A stretch of 64,000 nucleotides of DNA, taken from Raineya orbicola. GTDB lineage: Bacteria; Bacteroidota; Bacteroidia; Cytophagales; Thermonemataceae. The position numbers and the translations under genes were made by a program. Location: contig NZ_NKXO01000003.1 in the NCBI RefSeq assembly GCF_002843425.1, positions 1 through 64,000 of the forward strand, in the 5' to 3' direction. The notes beneath the pieces are model-generated. The model worked only from the letters and a program-made list of their open reading frames with translations, was not told where the DNA came from and did no database searches. This document shows, one piece after another, positions 43,329 through 52,755 of the stretch. The first letter of the stretch is position 1. Every line of letters starts with the position of its first letter.

Positions 43329-44417
43329 TTATTCGGCGTGGATATGTTTCATTTCGTTCATCACCTCATCAAAACTTTGGAATTTCGTTTTGATGTGTTG
43401 TCCGTCTTTGACCTTACGCAAACCTTCAATCAATACTCTATCGCCTTCTTGCAAGCCACTGGCTATGGCAAAAGCGTGGGGCATTTCTTCGGCTACTTTT
43501 ATTTCACGAGCGTGTATGGTATTGGTTTTATCTACCACATATACAAATTTTTTCTCCAAAATCTCAAAAGTAGCTTTCTGAGGAATAAGCAAGGCATTTT
43601 GGAGTTTTACAGGCATCAGGATATTACCTGTTTCGCCGTGCCGAAGGAGGCTATTGGGGTTGAGAAAAGTTGCCCGAAAGGCGATATTACCCGTTTCGTT
43701 GTTGAAATCGGCTTCTATGGTTTCTACAAAGCCTTTGAGCGGGTAAGTTCTGTTATTAGCCAGAATAAGTTGAACGGAGTCTAATTGATTATTTTTCTTT
43801 TGCAGGGTAAAATCCAAATATTCAGCTTCGGGTACATTAAAATATACCCACATTCGGCTGTTATCGGAAAGAGTGGTAAGCAATTCGCCTTCGTCAAGCA
43901 AACTACCCAAACGTACCATAAAACGCCCCACGTAGCCATCAAAGGGAGCTCGGATTTCTGTAAAACCTAAATGGGTAGTTGCAAGTGCCAATTCGGCTTT
44001 GGCTTTATCGTATTTGGCTTTGGCGAGTGCAAGCTCATTAGCCGAAACAATATTTTTATCGGCGAGATTTTGTGTGTTTTTGAGTTCTATTTCAGCAAAA
44101 TTTGCTTCTGCCATAGCTTTTTGGGCTTCTGCTTGATACACCATTGGCATTATTTGGAAAAGCAGTTGCCCTTTACGTACAAATTTACCTTCATCTACAA
44201 AAATATTTTGCAGGTAACCTTTTTCTAATGCACGCAATTCTATATGCTGAATAGAGCGAATTTGGCAGACATACTCTTTGAATATAGTAGTATCTTTCTT
44301 AACTACCTTGCTTACCAAAAAGGTAGGTTCTTCTTTTTTGTGATGTGCCTCGTGATGACAGGCGGTTTGCACCATTGCCAAAGCAAGCAAAGTGCAAAAA
44401 ATTACAATATTTTTCAT
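43329..44417 (-). CDS. RND efflux periplasmic adaptor (membrane fusion protein)
   Basis: A 362-residue lipoprotein adaptor with lipobox VQTAC followed by a His-rich stretch (HHEAHHKKEE), which may bind metal or merely be a linker. The body has the biotinyl-lipoyl-like hybrid IELRALEKGYLQNIFVDEG, KGQLLFQIMP, a helical hairpin from about 90 to 150, and the beta-barrel IRAPFDGYVGRFMVRLGSLL. No regulator gene of the TetR or AraC type is adjacent. ATG at 44417 was chosen for the signal peptide. It leads the adaptor-pump-channel operon. Confidence 0.94.
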   Translation of the reverse strand: MKNIVIFCTLLALAMVQTACHHEAHHKKEEPTFLVSKVVKKDTTIFKEYVCQIRSIQHIELRALEKGYLQNIFVDEGKFVRKGQLLFQIMPMVYQAEAQKAMAEANFAEIELKNTQNLADKNIVSANELALAKAKYDKAKAELALATTHLGFTEIRAPFDGYVGRFMVRLGSLLDEGELLTTLSDNSRMWVYFNVPEAEYLDFTLQKKNNQLDSVQLILANNRTYPLKGFVETIEADFNNETGNIAFRATFLNPNSLLRHGETGNILMPVKLQNALLIPQKATFEILEKKFVYVVDKTNTIHAREIKVAEEMPHAFAIASGLQEGDRVLIEGLRKVKDGQHIKTKFQSFDEVMNEMKHIHAE

Positions 44418-44532
44418 ATTTTTTACGAATTTAGGGTTGTGAAAAGGAATAAAAGGAAGCATAAGAGGCTAGTCTTATGGAATACGACAAGCATATACAA
44501 GCCCAAAAGGACTTGGATATGAAATAGGACCC

Positions 44533-44940
44533 TTAAATTTCGTAAAAAATAAGTTTATGGTAGGCTATGTAAAGAGGACAAGCAGGAGTAAAAAAAACGT
44601 TTTGTTTAGAATATAAGTTTTGATTGGATATCGCTTTGGAAAGGCAAAAAAGTGATTTCAGCGATGGATTTTCTTGTATTGCGGAAACTTTCAGAGAAAA
44701 ATATGAAGGATTTTTTTTAATTTTTTTGCACTTGCCAAAATGTGCGATTTCTTCACTTTCTTCACCTAACCCCTCTTTTTCAGATTTATTCTCTTTTTCA
44801 GTTTCGGCAGTTTTTTCAGCGAAAAGGTCAAAGGAAGTATTGGGTGTGAAGCCTAAAAGATAAGTAAAAGCAAGCAAAAAAGAGAAACAAATAAAGCGTT
44901 TCCCAAAAATTTGCTCAATATGTTTTTGTATTTTTTTCAT
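44533..44940 (-). CDS. Small hypothetical exported protein with a strong promoter
   Basis: A 135-residue protein I cannot assign. One N-terminal hydrophobic segment (FICFSFLLAFTYLLGF) is followed by an acidic, Glu-rich linker (about 43-65) and a C-terminal domain ending CPLYIAYHKLIFYEI. An N-terminal signal or anchor makes an envelope location likely. The gene stands between the efflux operon and the dihydroorotase-like gene. It is supported as real by a textbook promoter immediately before the ATG (44950-44980), which leaves almost no leader. Confidence 0.6.
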   Translation of the reverse strand: MKKIQKHIEQIFGKRFICFSFLLAFTYLLGFTPNTSFDLFAEKTAETEKENKSEKEGLGEESEEIAHFGKCKKIKKNPSYFSLKVSAIQENPSLKSLFCLSKAISNQNLYSKQNVFFTPACPLYIAYHKLIFYEI

Positions 44941-44949
44941 ACATTGCTA

Positions 44950-44980
44950 CAAAGGTAGCAAAAGTTTCGTACTACAGCAA
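44950..44980 (-). promoter_or_regulatory. Textbook Bacteroidota promoter just before 44940
   Basis: On the minus strand, TTG (44980-44978), a 20-base spacer and TACCTTTG (44957-44950). The -7 box ends nine bases before the ATG at 44940, so the mRNA would be leaderless or nearly so. Confidence 0.65.
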
Positions 44981-45093
44981 GAAAAATTAACGATTTTTGT
45001 TTTTTCAGGTTTAACAAAATATGTACGACAAATTTTTTGCCAAACTTTTCGCGATAAGCTATTTTTCTTATTTTTGGCGAAAATTTTTTCGCA

Positions 45094-46362
45094 ATGTACT
45101 CGCTTTTGCTTCGCCAAGCTACTATTTTGGATAAAAATAGCCCTTTTCATTTGCAAAAAAAAGATATTTTCATCAATGATGGTAAGATTTTACAAATTGC
45201 TGATAGCCTCTCTGTTTCTGAAAATACTCGCATCATAGAAAGCCAAAACTTATCTGTAAGTATTGGTTTCGTAGATTTACGTTGCAGTGTACCTGATTTA
45301 GGAGCAGAACACAAAGAAACCTTGCAAACAGCTCGCAAGGCGGCTTGTAGAGGTGGTTTTACGCATATTTGCGTACTTCCGAATATGTCGCCTGCTCTGG
45401 ATAGCAAAGATAGCTTGCAATATATTTTGCAAAAAAACGAAGCCCATTTAGTACAAGCCCTACCCATTGCCGCTGTTACACTGAAAGCCAAAGGCGAAGA
45501 CCTTGCCGAAATGATTGATTTACACTACGCAGGAGCAGTAGCATTTTCCGATGGTTTGCAACCTATCACTAACGCCGATATTTTGCTAAAAACTCTTTTG
45601 TATCTGCAACCCTTAAATGCTTTGCTGATACAACGCCCCGAAGATACACTACTGACGCGATTTGGGCAGATGAACGAAGGCATTACAGCTACCTATTTAG
45701 GACTAAAAGGTATGCCTGCTCTTGCTGAAATACTTATTATTCAGCGAGATTTAGAAATTTTGCGTTATACAGGAGGCAAAATTCACTTTTCTTGTGTTTC
45801 TTGTGCAAAATCCGTGGACTTGATACGAAAAGCCAAACAAGAAGGATTAAACGTAACTTGCGATGTTTCTGCCCTAAACTTATACTTTACAGAAGAAAAA
45901 TTAACAGATTTTGATACTAATTTCAAACTCAACCCTCCCCTACGTTCCCAAGCCGATAAAGAAGCCCTTTGGCAAGGCATTGCCGATGATACCATTGATG
46001 TCATTGTTTCCGACCACCAGCCCCAAGACACCGAAAGCAAAATATTAGAATTTGATTTGGCTCAATTTGGAGCAATCAACCTGCAAACTGCTTTTTTAGC
46101 CTGCAGTACTGCCAAAAAACAAGTTTCTTTGGAGAAAATCATTGAAAAACTTGCACAGAAACCACGTGAAATTCTCGGGTTACCTATACCCACTATTCAA
46201 GAAAACTATTACGCCGACTTATGTATATTTGATAGCGATCAAGAACAAATCTTTACTACTGAACAAATTATTTCTCTTTCGCAAAACTCGCCTTTTGTGG
46301 GTGAAAAGCTAAAAGGTAAAATTTTGGCAGTTTGCCGAAATCATTTTTGCGAAATATTCTGA
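45094..46362 (+). CDS. Dihydroorotase-like protein lacking metal ligands
   Basis: A 422-residue amidohydrolase-fold protein related to dihydroorotase (pyrimidine step 3). The usual metal motif DxHxH is here D61-L-R63-C-S65 (GFVDLRCSVPDLG), so both His are gone, and the second His pair HxxH is reduced to H-F-S-C. Other blocks remain: GGFTHICVLPNMSPALDS, VTCDVSALNLYFTEE, FKLNPPLRS, VSDHQPQ and GAINLQTAFLA. It may be a PyrX-like scaffold that binds aspartate carbamoyltransferase, as known in some bacteria, rather than an active enzyme. A -7-like TATTTTTG lies at 45069-45076. Confidence 0.82.
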   Translation: MYSLLLRQATILDKNSPFHLQKKDIFINDGKILQIADSLSVSENTRIIESQNLSVSIGFVDLRCSVPDLGAEHKETLQTARKAACRGGFTHICVLPNMSPALDSKDSLQYILQKNEAHLVQALPIAAVTLKAKGEDLAEMIDLHYAGAVAFSDGLQPITNADILLKTLLYLQPLNALLIQRPEDTLLTRFGQMNEGITATYLGLKGMPALAEILIIQRDLEILRYTGGKIHFSCVSCAKSVDLIRKAKQEGLNVTCDVSALNLYFTEEKLTDFDTNFKLNPPLRSQADKEALWQGIADDTIDVIVSDHQPQDTESKILEFDLAQFGAINLQTAFLACSTAKKQVSLEKIIEKLAQKPREILGLPIPTIQENYYADLCIFDSDQEQIFTTEQIISLSQNSPFVGEKLKGKILAVCRNHFCEIF

Positions 46363-46444
46363 TTTTTTCACAAAAATTCTTGAAAAAAACTAAAAAAAAA
46401 TTTCTAATTTCGCTTGCAAATTTAACCCTTCCACTCAAAATACA

Positions 46445-47833
46445 ATGAAAAGCTACATAGACCTCATAGAGCAAACCTTTGAATTCCCAACACCCGAATT
46501 TAAGGTAAAAAATAATGAACTGCTGTTTAATGGTGTGCCTTTGATGGATATTATTCGCGAGTACGGAACACCTATGAAAATCACCTACCTTCCCAAAATT
46601 ACAGAGCATATTCAGTATTCCAAAGAACTTTTTAACAATGCAATGAAAAAATTTAAGTACGAAGGCGAATATGTCTATTGTTATTGCACCAAGTCCTCAC
46701 ATTTTAGTTTTGTATTAGAAGAAGCTCTCAAAAATGATATTCATATTGAAACATCATCAGCCTTTGATTTACCCATCGTAAAAGCCCTTTACAAAAAGAA
46801 AAAATTTACCAAAAAACAGTACGTTATCTGCAATGGCTACAAAAGACCGCTTTATTTGCAGTATATCAATGAAATGCTCTCCGATGGCTTTCGGATAATA
46901 CCTGTACTGGACAATTTGGAAGAGATTGATGCCTATCAGCACAACAAAGCCGAAGTTGTAGAAGTGGGTATTCGTATTGCCGCCGACGAAGAACCCAACT
47001 TTGAATTTTATACTTCTCGCCTTGGGGTGCGTTATAGCGATATTGTACCACTCTACAAAGAAAAAATTCGCGACAATCCCAAGTTTAAGCTAAAAATGCT
47101 CCATTTTTTTATCAATACAGGCATTAAAGATACAGCTTATTATTGGAGCGAGCTAAGCCGTTTTATGTATAAATATTGCGAACTTAAAAAGATGTGCCCC
47201 GATTTGGATACCGTAGATATTGGCGGTGGATTTCCTATTCAGCTTTCTTTGAGTTTTCAGTACGACTATAAATATATGGTAGAGCAAATCATTGAAAATA
47301 TTCAATGGATTTGCCAAAAAAACAATGTGCCAGTGCCTCATATTTTCACTGAATTTGGCTCTTTTACGGTAGGAGAAAGCGGTGCCGTGATTTATTCGGT
47401 GATTGGTCAAAAACTCCAAAACGATAAAGAGCTATGGTATATGATTGATGGCTCTTTTATCACCCAACTTCCCGATGCTTGGGGTATCAATCAGAAGTTT
47501 ATTCTGCTTCCTATCAACAATTGGGATAAGCCTTATCAGAAAGTTCATTTAGGCGGTCTGACCTGCGATAGTTTAGATTATTACAGCACCGAAGCCAATC
47601 TTTCAGAAGTATTTTTGCCCATTGTTGAAAATGGAGATACCCAGTATGTTGGTTTTTTCCATACAGGAGCATATCAGGAATCGGTGGGCGGATACGGCGG
47701 TATTCAACATTGTTTGGTGCCAGCCCCCAAACACGTCATTATCAATCGGGATAAAAAAGGGAATATCAGTACGCAACTATTTGCCCCCGAACAAGATAGC
47801 GATTCTATGCTAAAAATTTTAGGTTACAAATAA
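46445..47833 (+). CDS. speA: Arginine decarboxylase, fold III PLP type
   Basis: A 462-residue decarboxylase of the alanine-racemase-like fold, making agmatine for polyamine synthesis. GTPMKITYLPKI and YVYCYCTKSSHFSFVLEEAL hold the PLP-lysine region; HIETSSAFDLPIVKAL, LDTVDIGGGFPI (PLP phosphate loop) and the late THLGGLTCDSLDYY-like stretch (HLGGLTCDSLDYY, active-site Cys) match. It is shorter than the 630-residue enterobacterial SpeA; this compact form is frequent in Bacteroidota. A TAATTTCG -7-like box is at 46405-46412. Confidence 0.9.
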   Translation: MKSYIDLIEQTFEFPTPEFKVKNNELLFNGVPLMDIIREYGTPMKITYLPKITEHIQYSKELFNNAMKKFKYEGEYVYCYCTKSSHFSFVLEEALKNDIHIETSSAFDLPIVKALYKKKKFTKKQYVICNGYKRPLYLQYINEMLSDGFRIIPVLDNLEEIDAYQHNKAEVVEVGIRIAADEEPNFEFYTSRLGVRYSDIVPLYKEKIRDNPKFKLKMLHFFINTGIKDTAYYWSELSRFMYKYCELKKMCPDLDTVDIGGGFPIQLSLSFQYDYKYMVEQIIENIQWICQKNNVPVPHIFTEFGSFTVGESGAVIYSVIGQKLQNDKELWYMIDGSFITQLPDAWGINQKFILLPINNWDKPYQKVHLGGLTCDSLDYYSTEANLSEVFLPIVENGDTQYVGFFHTGAYQESVGGYGGIQHCLVPAPKHVIINRDKKGNISTQLFAPEQDSDSMLKILGYK

Positions 47834-47888
47834 ATACTTAAAAATTTGAGGTTCAATGATTTAAGATTTCAGATTGATGATTTAAATT

Positions 47889-47917
47889 CTGTTTCTTACT
47901 TCTTACCTCCTATTTAC
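47889..47917 (-). repeat. Degenerate heptamer cluster
   Basis: On the minus strand the sequence reads as four imperfect units: TAAATAG, GAGGTAA, GAAGTAA and GAAACAG, recalling the GAGACAA family. Unlike the other clusters it is antisense to the gene before it (speA). Confidence 0.4.
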
Positions 47918-48054
47918 ATTTTTTAGTAATAATCTGAAAAACACATACATAAATTTTTGTTGTTTTCAAAAATTTGATTTTTTTTGTTTATTTTGCGAGA
48001 AAAATTTGCTTTTTTCGTTTGCATTTATTTACTTTTTGAACCAAAAACAACACA

Positions 48055-48882
48055 ATGAAATCTAAAAGCTACAAAATTTTTGCTTGGGTGGCAACGGCTT
48101 TGTTTGTATTACTTTCAGGCAAATTGTTTTATGATTTTTACACCCTTGATGCACGTATAGTGGAAGAGTTAGAAATCATAGAAATTGCCAAAAAAAGGGT
48201 CTTGGCAAATACTATTCTTATCCCTTTTGTAGCTTTTGGGATAGCCTTTTTTATGGCAATTTTGGCTATTTTGCTTACTAATATCGCAGGTTCAACTCGC
48301 TATGCAGAAGGCATAGTAATAGGGGAAGTAAAAAATGAGAAAAACACGGAGAAAAAAGGACAAACAGATACTCAAAGCACAAGCAAAGGTATGAGCCTTT
48401 CAGCTTTGGGCGAAGTGAATAAAGTTTTAGGAGAATATAATGGCGAGGAGCGTTTAGAACGTATCTTGAGCCTTATCTGCAAAAATTTGGAAGCCGCCCA
48501 AGGAGCAGTGTTTCTGCTTCGCAAAGAAGGTAGAAAGAAATTTTTTAGCTTTCAAGTAGGTTATGCTTATTATTTGGCAGAAAGTCAGAAGTTAGAATAC
48601 GAAGAAGGAGAAGGTTTGGTAGGGCAAGTAGGCAAAGATGGCGTGCCTATTTTGCTCAAAAGCGTTCCCGAAGGCTATATGAAAGTGATTTCGGGTTTAG
48701 GAGAAGCCTCTCCTCGCAGTCTGCTGATAGTGCCTATTTTTGCAAGAAATGGCAAAGATGTAATCGGTATTTTTGAGCTTGCTTCTTTTTCAACTTTTAC
48801 CGAATTACAGAAAAGTTATGTGCAACAAGTGGCTTCCTTGCTTATCGAGCAAATGGAAGAAAGTCTTATTATTACGGCTTAA
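48055..48882 (+). CDS. Membrane protein with cytoplasmic GAF domain
   Basis: A 275-residue protein with two helices (about 9-25 and 53-77) enclosing a 25-residue external loop, a charged linker, and a C-terminal GAF domain (about 125-272): ERLERILSLICKNLEAAQGAVF, GLVGQVGKDGVPILLKSVP, RSLLIVPIFARNGKDVIG. GAF domains bind small ligands or dimerise. The domain matches the GAF of the phosphatase that follows, even in the IxSGLGE-like stretch, so one may derive from the other. Stop to next ATG is 26 bases. It probably senses a signal for the phosphatase. Confidence 0.78.
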   Translation: MKSKSYKIFAWVATALFVLLSGKLFYDFYTLDARIVEELEIIEIAKKRVLANTILIPFVAFGIAFFMAILAILLTNIAGSTRYAEGIVIGEVKNEKNTEKKGQTDTQSTSKGMSLSALGEVNKVLGEYNGEERLERILSLICKNLEAAQGAVFLLRKEGRKKFFSFQVGYAYYLAESQKLEYEEGEGLVGQVGKDGVPILLKSVPEGYMKVISGLGEASPRSLLIVPIFARNGKDVIGIFELASFSTFTELQKSYVQQVASLLIEQMEESLIITA

Positions 48883-48908
48883 AGTAGTTTTTCCAAAATT
48901 TTGTGCGT

Positions 48909-51900
48909 ATGCTCAACTTATTCAAAAAGTTCAAAATTGGTGCAAAGATTTCACTTATCTTACTGCTGGTAGTTCTTTTAGCGGTAGCTTCGGTAAGTTT
49001 TTTTGCCTATAACCAAAGTAAAAACTCCATAGAAGAGCGTTATTTGCAATCTTTGAATGGGGTTGCTGATTTGAAAGTGGAAAAAATCCAAACTTTCATC
49101 AACGAAATCAATGCCGCTGTAAAAGTAGGTAGCGATTTGAAGCCTATCGTGGATTTTCTCAAAAAAATAGATGCCCCCTCCAAGCCAGAAGAAAACAAAG
49201 AAGAAAAAAAGGCTAATGATGATGAGCTTGGAAATATATTTGAGCAAGATGTACAACAATCAGATACCACACAAACAGGACAAGATACTCAGGCTAATCC
49301 TACACCTTCTACAGATTTTGCTATCAATGTAGAACTGGAAAATGCCGTCATTGCTATTCAGTTTGCTTACGAACTCAATAACGTTTATTTGCTGGATAAG
49401 GAAGGTAAAGTAAGGTATATCAGCCGTTCTACCCCCGAACAAACCTTGAACGAAACATTCAAAACACCTCCCATAGACCCTGCTATTGTGGTAAAAGGCA
49501 GAGATACTACTTATTTCAGTAAAGTTTCTTTACAACAACTGGGCAAAGAAAAAAGAACGGTATTTTGGGTATCTGCTCCTATCCGTGATAAAAACGTGAC
49601 GGGGAATCCACTCGTTGGTCAGCTTATCTACGAAGTAGATATGGATAAAGTACAAAAACTCGTTTCCGATAAAGTTGGTTTAGGTGAAACGGGGCAAGTG
49701 TGGCTCTTACAAGAACAAGAAGGACGTTTTGTGTATCTTAATAGTTTCAAAGCAAAAAATAAAGAAATCAAATCATTAGACAAAGCAGGTGAAAAAGAAG
49801 ATGCAGGTACGCCTTTCATTATCCGTAGAGCTTTGGATAAAAATGCTAAACACAGCGAAGCCATTGAAGAAGCAGACTTTTTAGCCGTTTCTCGCTATAT
49901 TCCGGGAGTAGAGTGGGGAATGGTTGTAAAAAACGATAAAGCAGAAATTTACGCTCCTGCGGTGGCTTTGCTCCAAAGGTTTCTCATTGCTGGTGCTGTG
50001 GTAATCGTGATTGCCGTTGTTATTGGGATACTTTTCTCCCAACTCCTCACCCGCCCGCTGGCTGTTTTGCGTAGAACTATCACCTTGCTTGGAAAAGGAG
50101 AACTTCCTCCTGTGGTTACCACCAATAGCCAAGATGAAATCGGTGAAATGACCGAACAAATCAATGCTTTGGTGCAAAACCTTGAAAAAACTGCTAACTT
50201 TGCCCAAGACATCGGTTCGCAGAAATTTGACGTAGATTTCAAACCTTTGAGCGAAAAAGACGTACTCGGAAACGCTTTGATAAACGCCCGTGATAGTTTG
50301 ATTCGCTCCGCCGAAGAAGCCAATATCAATGCTTGGGTGAACGAACGTCTCAACGTAATCAACGACATTTTGCGTACTACCGACAAACTGGAAGTAATGG
50401 CTGAAAAAATCTTGGCTTATGTGGTACGCGAAGTAGGAGCTATTCAAGGAGCTTTTTATGAAATGAAACGAGATGAAAAAGCAGGAACAGAAGAACTTGT
50501 AATGATTGCCAGCCACGCCTACAACAAGAAAAAATATTTAAGTGCTTCCTTCAAAGTTTTCAAAAATCGCTACGCCGAAGGGCTCGTAGGGCAAGCCGCT
50601 ATTGAAAAAGAAGCTATCCGCCGTACTGAAATTCCTGATGATTATGTAACTATTACATCAGGGCTTTTAGGTGAAAAGAAACCTAAATTCTTACATATTT
50701 CTCCTCTCATTACCGCCGATACACGAGAAGTGTATGGAGTTTTAGAAATTGCCGCTTTGGAAGAAATTCCCAAAGGTTCACGCGAAGATGAATTGCTTAC
50801 GCGTATCAGCGATAGTATTGCTCGTACTATCTTCAACATCAAAGTAAGGGAAAGTACCGATTTGCTTTTGAAAGAACAAACTAAACTTACCGAAGAGCTA
50901 CAAGCCAATCAGAAAGAATTGGAAAAAAATGCCAAAGAACTTGCCGATAAAAACAAAGAAGTAGAAAAAGCCAACCAAGAACTCCAAGAACAAATTGAAA
51001 AGGTAAATCAAGAGCAACGCAAAACCCAAGCACTCCTTGAAAACTCATCGGAGGTTATTATTATTTACGACCCCGATAAAACCATTCGCTACGCTTCGCC
51101 TTCCGTAAGAAGAATCTTGGGCTTTGAAGCAGACGATCTTTTAGGAAAAAATGATTGGGATAATATTGAACAAGGAAAAGATGCTTTTGAAAGACTTTTC
51201 CGAGAGTTATTAGAATACCCTGATGAAAGGCACGCTGCCATTGAGTACTTGTACAAAACTGAAAGCGGGCATACCATTTGGATGGAAGCCACAGGTAGCA
51301 ATCTAATTCACGAACCCGCCATTCAAGGCATTGTTATCAATGCTCGTGATATTACAGTTCGTAAAGAAGCTGAACGTGAGCAACGCCTTCGCGGTCAGAT
51401 GCAAGCTCTCTCCGAAAACTCTGCCGACCTTATCTTACGTATGGACAAAGAAGGAACGGTTTATTACGTAAACCCCGTAATTGAAAGCCTTACAGGACAC
51501 CCCAAAGAAGAGTTCTTGCAGAAAAAAATTACTTCCGATTATATCCCTCAAAAAGTTTTGAACGCTTGGTTCAAACTTGTAGAAACCTCGGTAAGAAACA
51601 TCACTCGTGGCGAAGCTAAAGCCAGTGGTGTGGTAGATTTTGAAACCATAGAAGGACGTAAAATTATGAGCGTAAATGCCATTCCTGAAAGGAATGATAT
51701 GGGTGAAATTGAAACTTTCCTTCTCGTTTCACACGATATTACCAAAAGTGAAGAAGACAAAGAAATTATCGCCGCTGCTAATAAGAAAATTACCGACTCT
51801 ATCAATTACGCTAAACGTATCCAAAGTTCTATTTTGCCCGATAGCACTTGGTTACAAAGTGTATTCCCCGATTCTTTCGTGATGTTCAAGCCCAAAGATA

Positions 51901-52583
51901 TTGTAAGTGGTGATTTCCCCTGGATGCTCAAAACGGATAATGGTGTATTTGTGGCAGTAGTGGATTGTACAGGTCACGGTGTTCCCGGTGCCTTGATTTC
52001 ACTGATTGGCTATTTCCTTTTGAACAATATTTTCAGCGTGGAAGAAAATAAAAAGCTCAAACCCAGTGAAATTTTGGATATTCTTGACGAGTCTGTTGTA
52101 CGTACGCTCAGGCAGACCGAAGAAGATGCTATCAGTAAAGACGGTATGGACGTTTCGCTTTGCAAAATCAATTTTGATACAAAAATTTTGGAATACGCAG
52201 GGGCTCACAGACCGCTTTACTATGTAGATACCCACAAGCCCGAAATAGAAGACCCATTAGAAGAAATCAAAGGCGACAAAATGCCTGTGGGTGGTGGGCA
52301 ATATAAAAACAGAGGTGCTTTCGCCAATCACGAAAGACCCTACCAAGAAGGTGATATGATTGTCATTTTCTCGGACGGCTTGCCCGACCAATTCGGCGGA
52401 CCCGATAACCGCAAGTTTTCACCCAAACGTATCAGAGATATTATCAAAGCAAATTTGAATGTGCCTATGATGGCTCTCAATGATGCCCTTGAAAATGAAC
52501 TTAAAATATGGATGCGTTTAGATGATGAAAAAAATGCCACTAAACAAACTGACGATATTTTAGTAATTGGTATACGTTTTTAG
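48909..52583 (+). CDS. Membrane sensor phosphatase with GAF, two PAS and SpoIIE/PP2C domain (SiaA-like)
   Basis: A 1224-residue multi-domain sensor. Helices at about 12-32 and 357-376 enclose an external Cache-like sensor domain. Then follow HAMP (378-430), GAF (477-650), a coiled coil (650-713), two PAS domains (about 708-817 and 830-947), a short DHp-like linker NYAKRIQSSILPD, and a SpoIIE-type PP2C phosphatase (962-1224). Phosphatase metal motifs are clear: PKDIVSGDFPW near 1000, VDCTGHGVPGALISLIG near 1018, FSDGLPDQFGG near 1155 and TDDILVIGIRF at the end. Architecture outside the GAF/PAS insertions mirrors Pseudomonas SiaA (Cache-HAMP-PP2C), the phosphatase for SiaC. ATG at 48909 used instead of GTG at 48903. 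Kinase and phosphoprotein genes follow. Confidence 0.87.
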   Translation: MLNLFKKFKIGAKISLILLLVVLLAVASVSFFAYNQSKNSIEERYLQSLNGVADLKVEKIQTFINEINAAVKVGSDLKPIVDFLKKIDAPSKPEENKEEKKANDDELGNIFEQDVQQSDTTQTGQDTQANPTPSTDFAINVELENAVIAIQFAYELNNVYLLDKEGKVRYISRSTPEQTLNETFKTPPIDPAIVVKGRDTTYFSKVSLQQLGKEKRTVFWVSAPIRDKNVTGNPLVGQLIYEVDMDKVQKLVSDKVGLGETGQVWLLQEQEGRFVYLNSFKAKNKEIKSLDKAGEKEDAGTPFIIRRALDKNAKHSEAIEEADFLAVSRYIPGVEWGMVVKNDKAEIYAPAVALLQRFLIAGAVVIVIAVVIGILFSQLLTRPLAVLRRTITLLGKGELPPVVTTNSQDEIGEMTEQINALVQNLEKTANFAQDIGSQKFDVDFKPLSEKDVLGNALINARDSLIRSAEEANINAWVNERLNVINDILRTTDKLEVMAEKILAYVVREVGAIQGAFYEMKRDEKAGTEELVMIASHAYNKKKYLSASFKVFKNRYAEGLVGQAAIEKEAIRRTEIPDDYVTITSGLLGEKKPKFLHISPLITADTREVYGVLEIAALEEIPKGSREDELLTRISDSIARTIFNIKVRESTDLLLKEQTKLTEELQANQKELEKNAKELADKNKEVEKANQELQEQIEKVNQEQRKTQALLENSSEVIIIYDPDKTIRYASPSVRRILGFEADDLLGKNDWDNIEQGKDAFERLFRELLEYPDERHAAIEYLYKTESGHTIWMEATGSNLIHEPAIQGIVINARDITVRKEAEREQRLRGQMQALSENSADLILRMDKEGTVYYVNPVIESLTGHPKEEFLQKKITSDYIPQKVLNAWFKLVETSVRNITRGEAKASGVVDFETIEGRKIMSVNAIPERNDMGEIETFLLVSHDITKSEEDKEIIAAANKKITDSINYAKRIQSSILPDSTWLQSVFPDSFVMFKPKDIVSGDFPWMLKTDNGVFVAVVDCTGHGVPGALISLIGYFLLNNIFSVEENKKLKPSEILDILDESVVRTLRQTEEDAISKDGMDVSLCKINFDTKILEYAGAHRPLYYVDTHKPEIEDPLEEIKGDKMPVGGGQYKNRGAFANHERPYQEGDMIVIFSDGLPDQFGGPDNRKFSPKRIRDIIKANLNVPMMALNDALENELKIWMRLDDEKNATKQTDDILVIGIRF

Positions 52584-52755
52584 ATAAAATACATAGAAAA
52601 AAGCAAAAGATATAGAGTATTTAAGACTTCAAACTCTCAAACTTTGGACTTTTTCAAACAATTTTTAGGAAAGTTTTTTGTTTTCAGAAAAATATTTAAC
52701 TTACAGCAAAATTTTCAAAATAAAGCATAGTAACCATCAAAAATAGTTAAGCTAT

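Noticed and set aside
43290-43784. 164-codon frame opposite the efflux adaptor
   Set aside because: Covers two adjoining genes in antisense without any recognisable motif.
49881-50516. 211-codon frame opposite the sensor phosphatase
   Set aside because: Shadow of the GAF/HAMP region; composition mirrors the sense codons.
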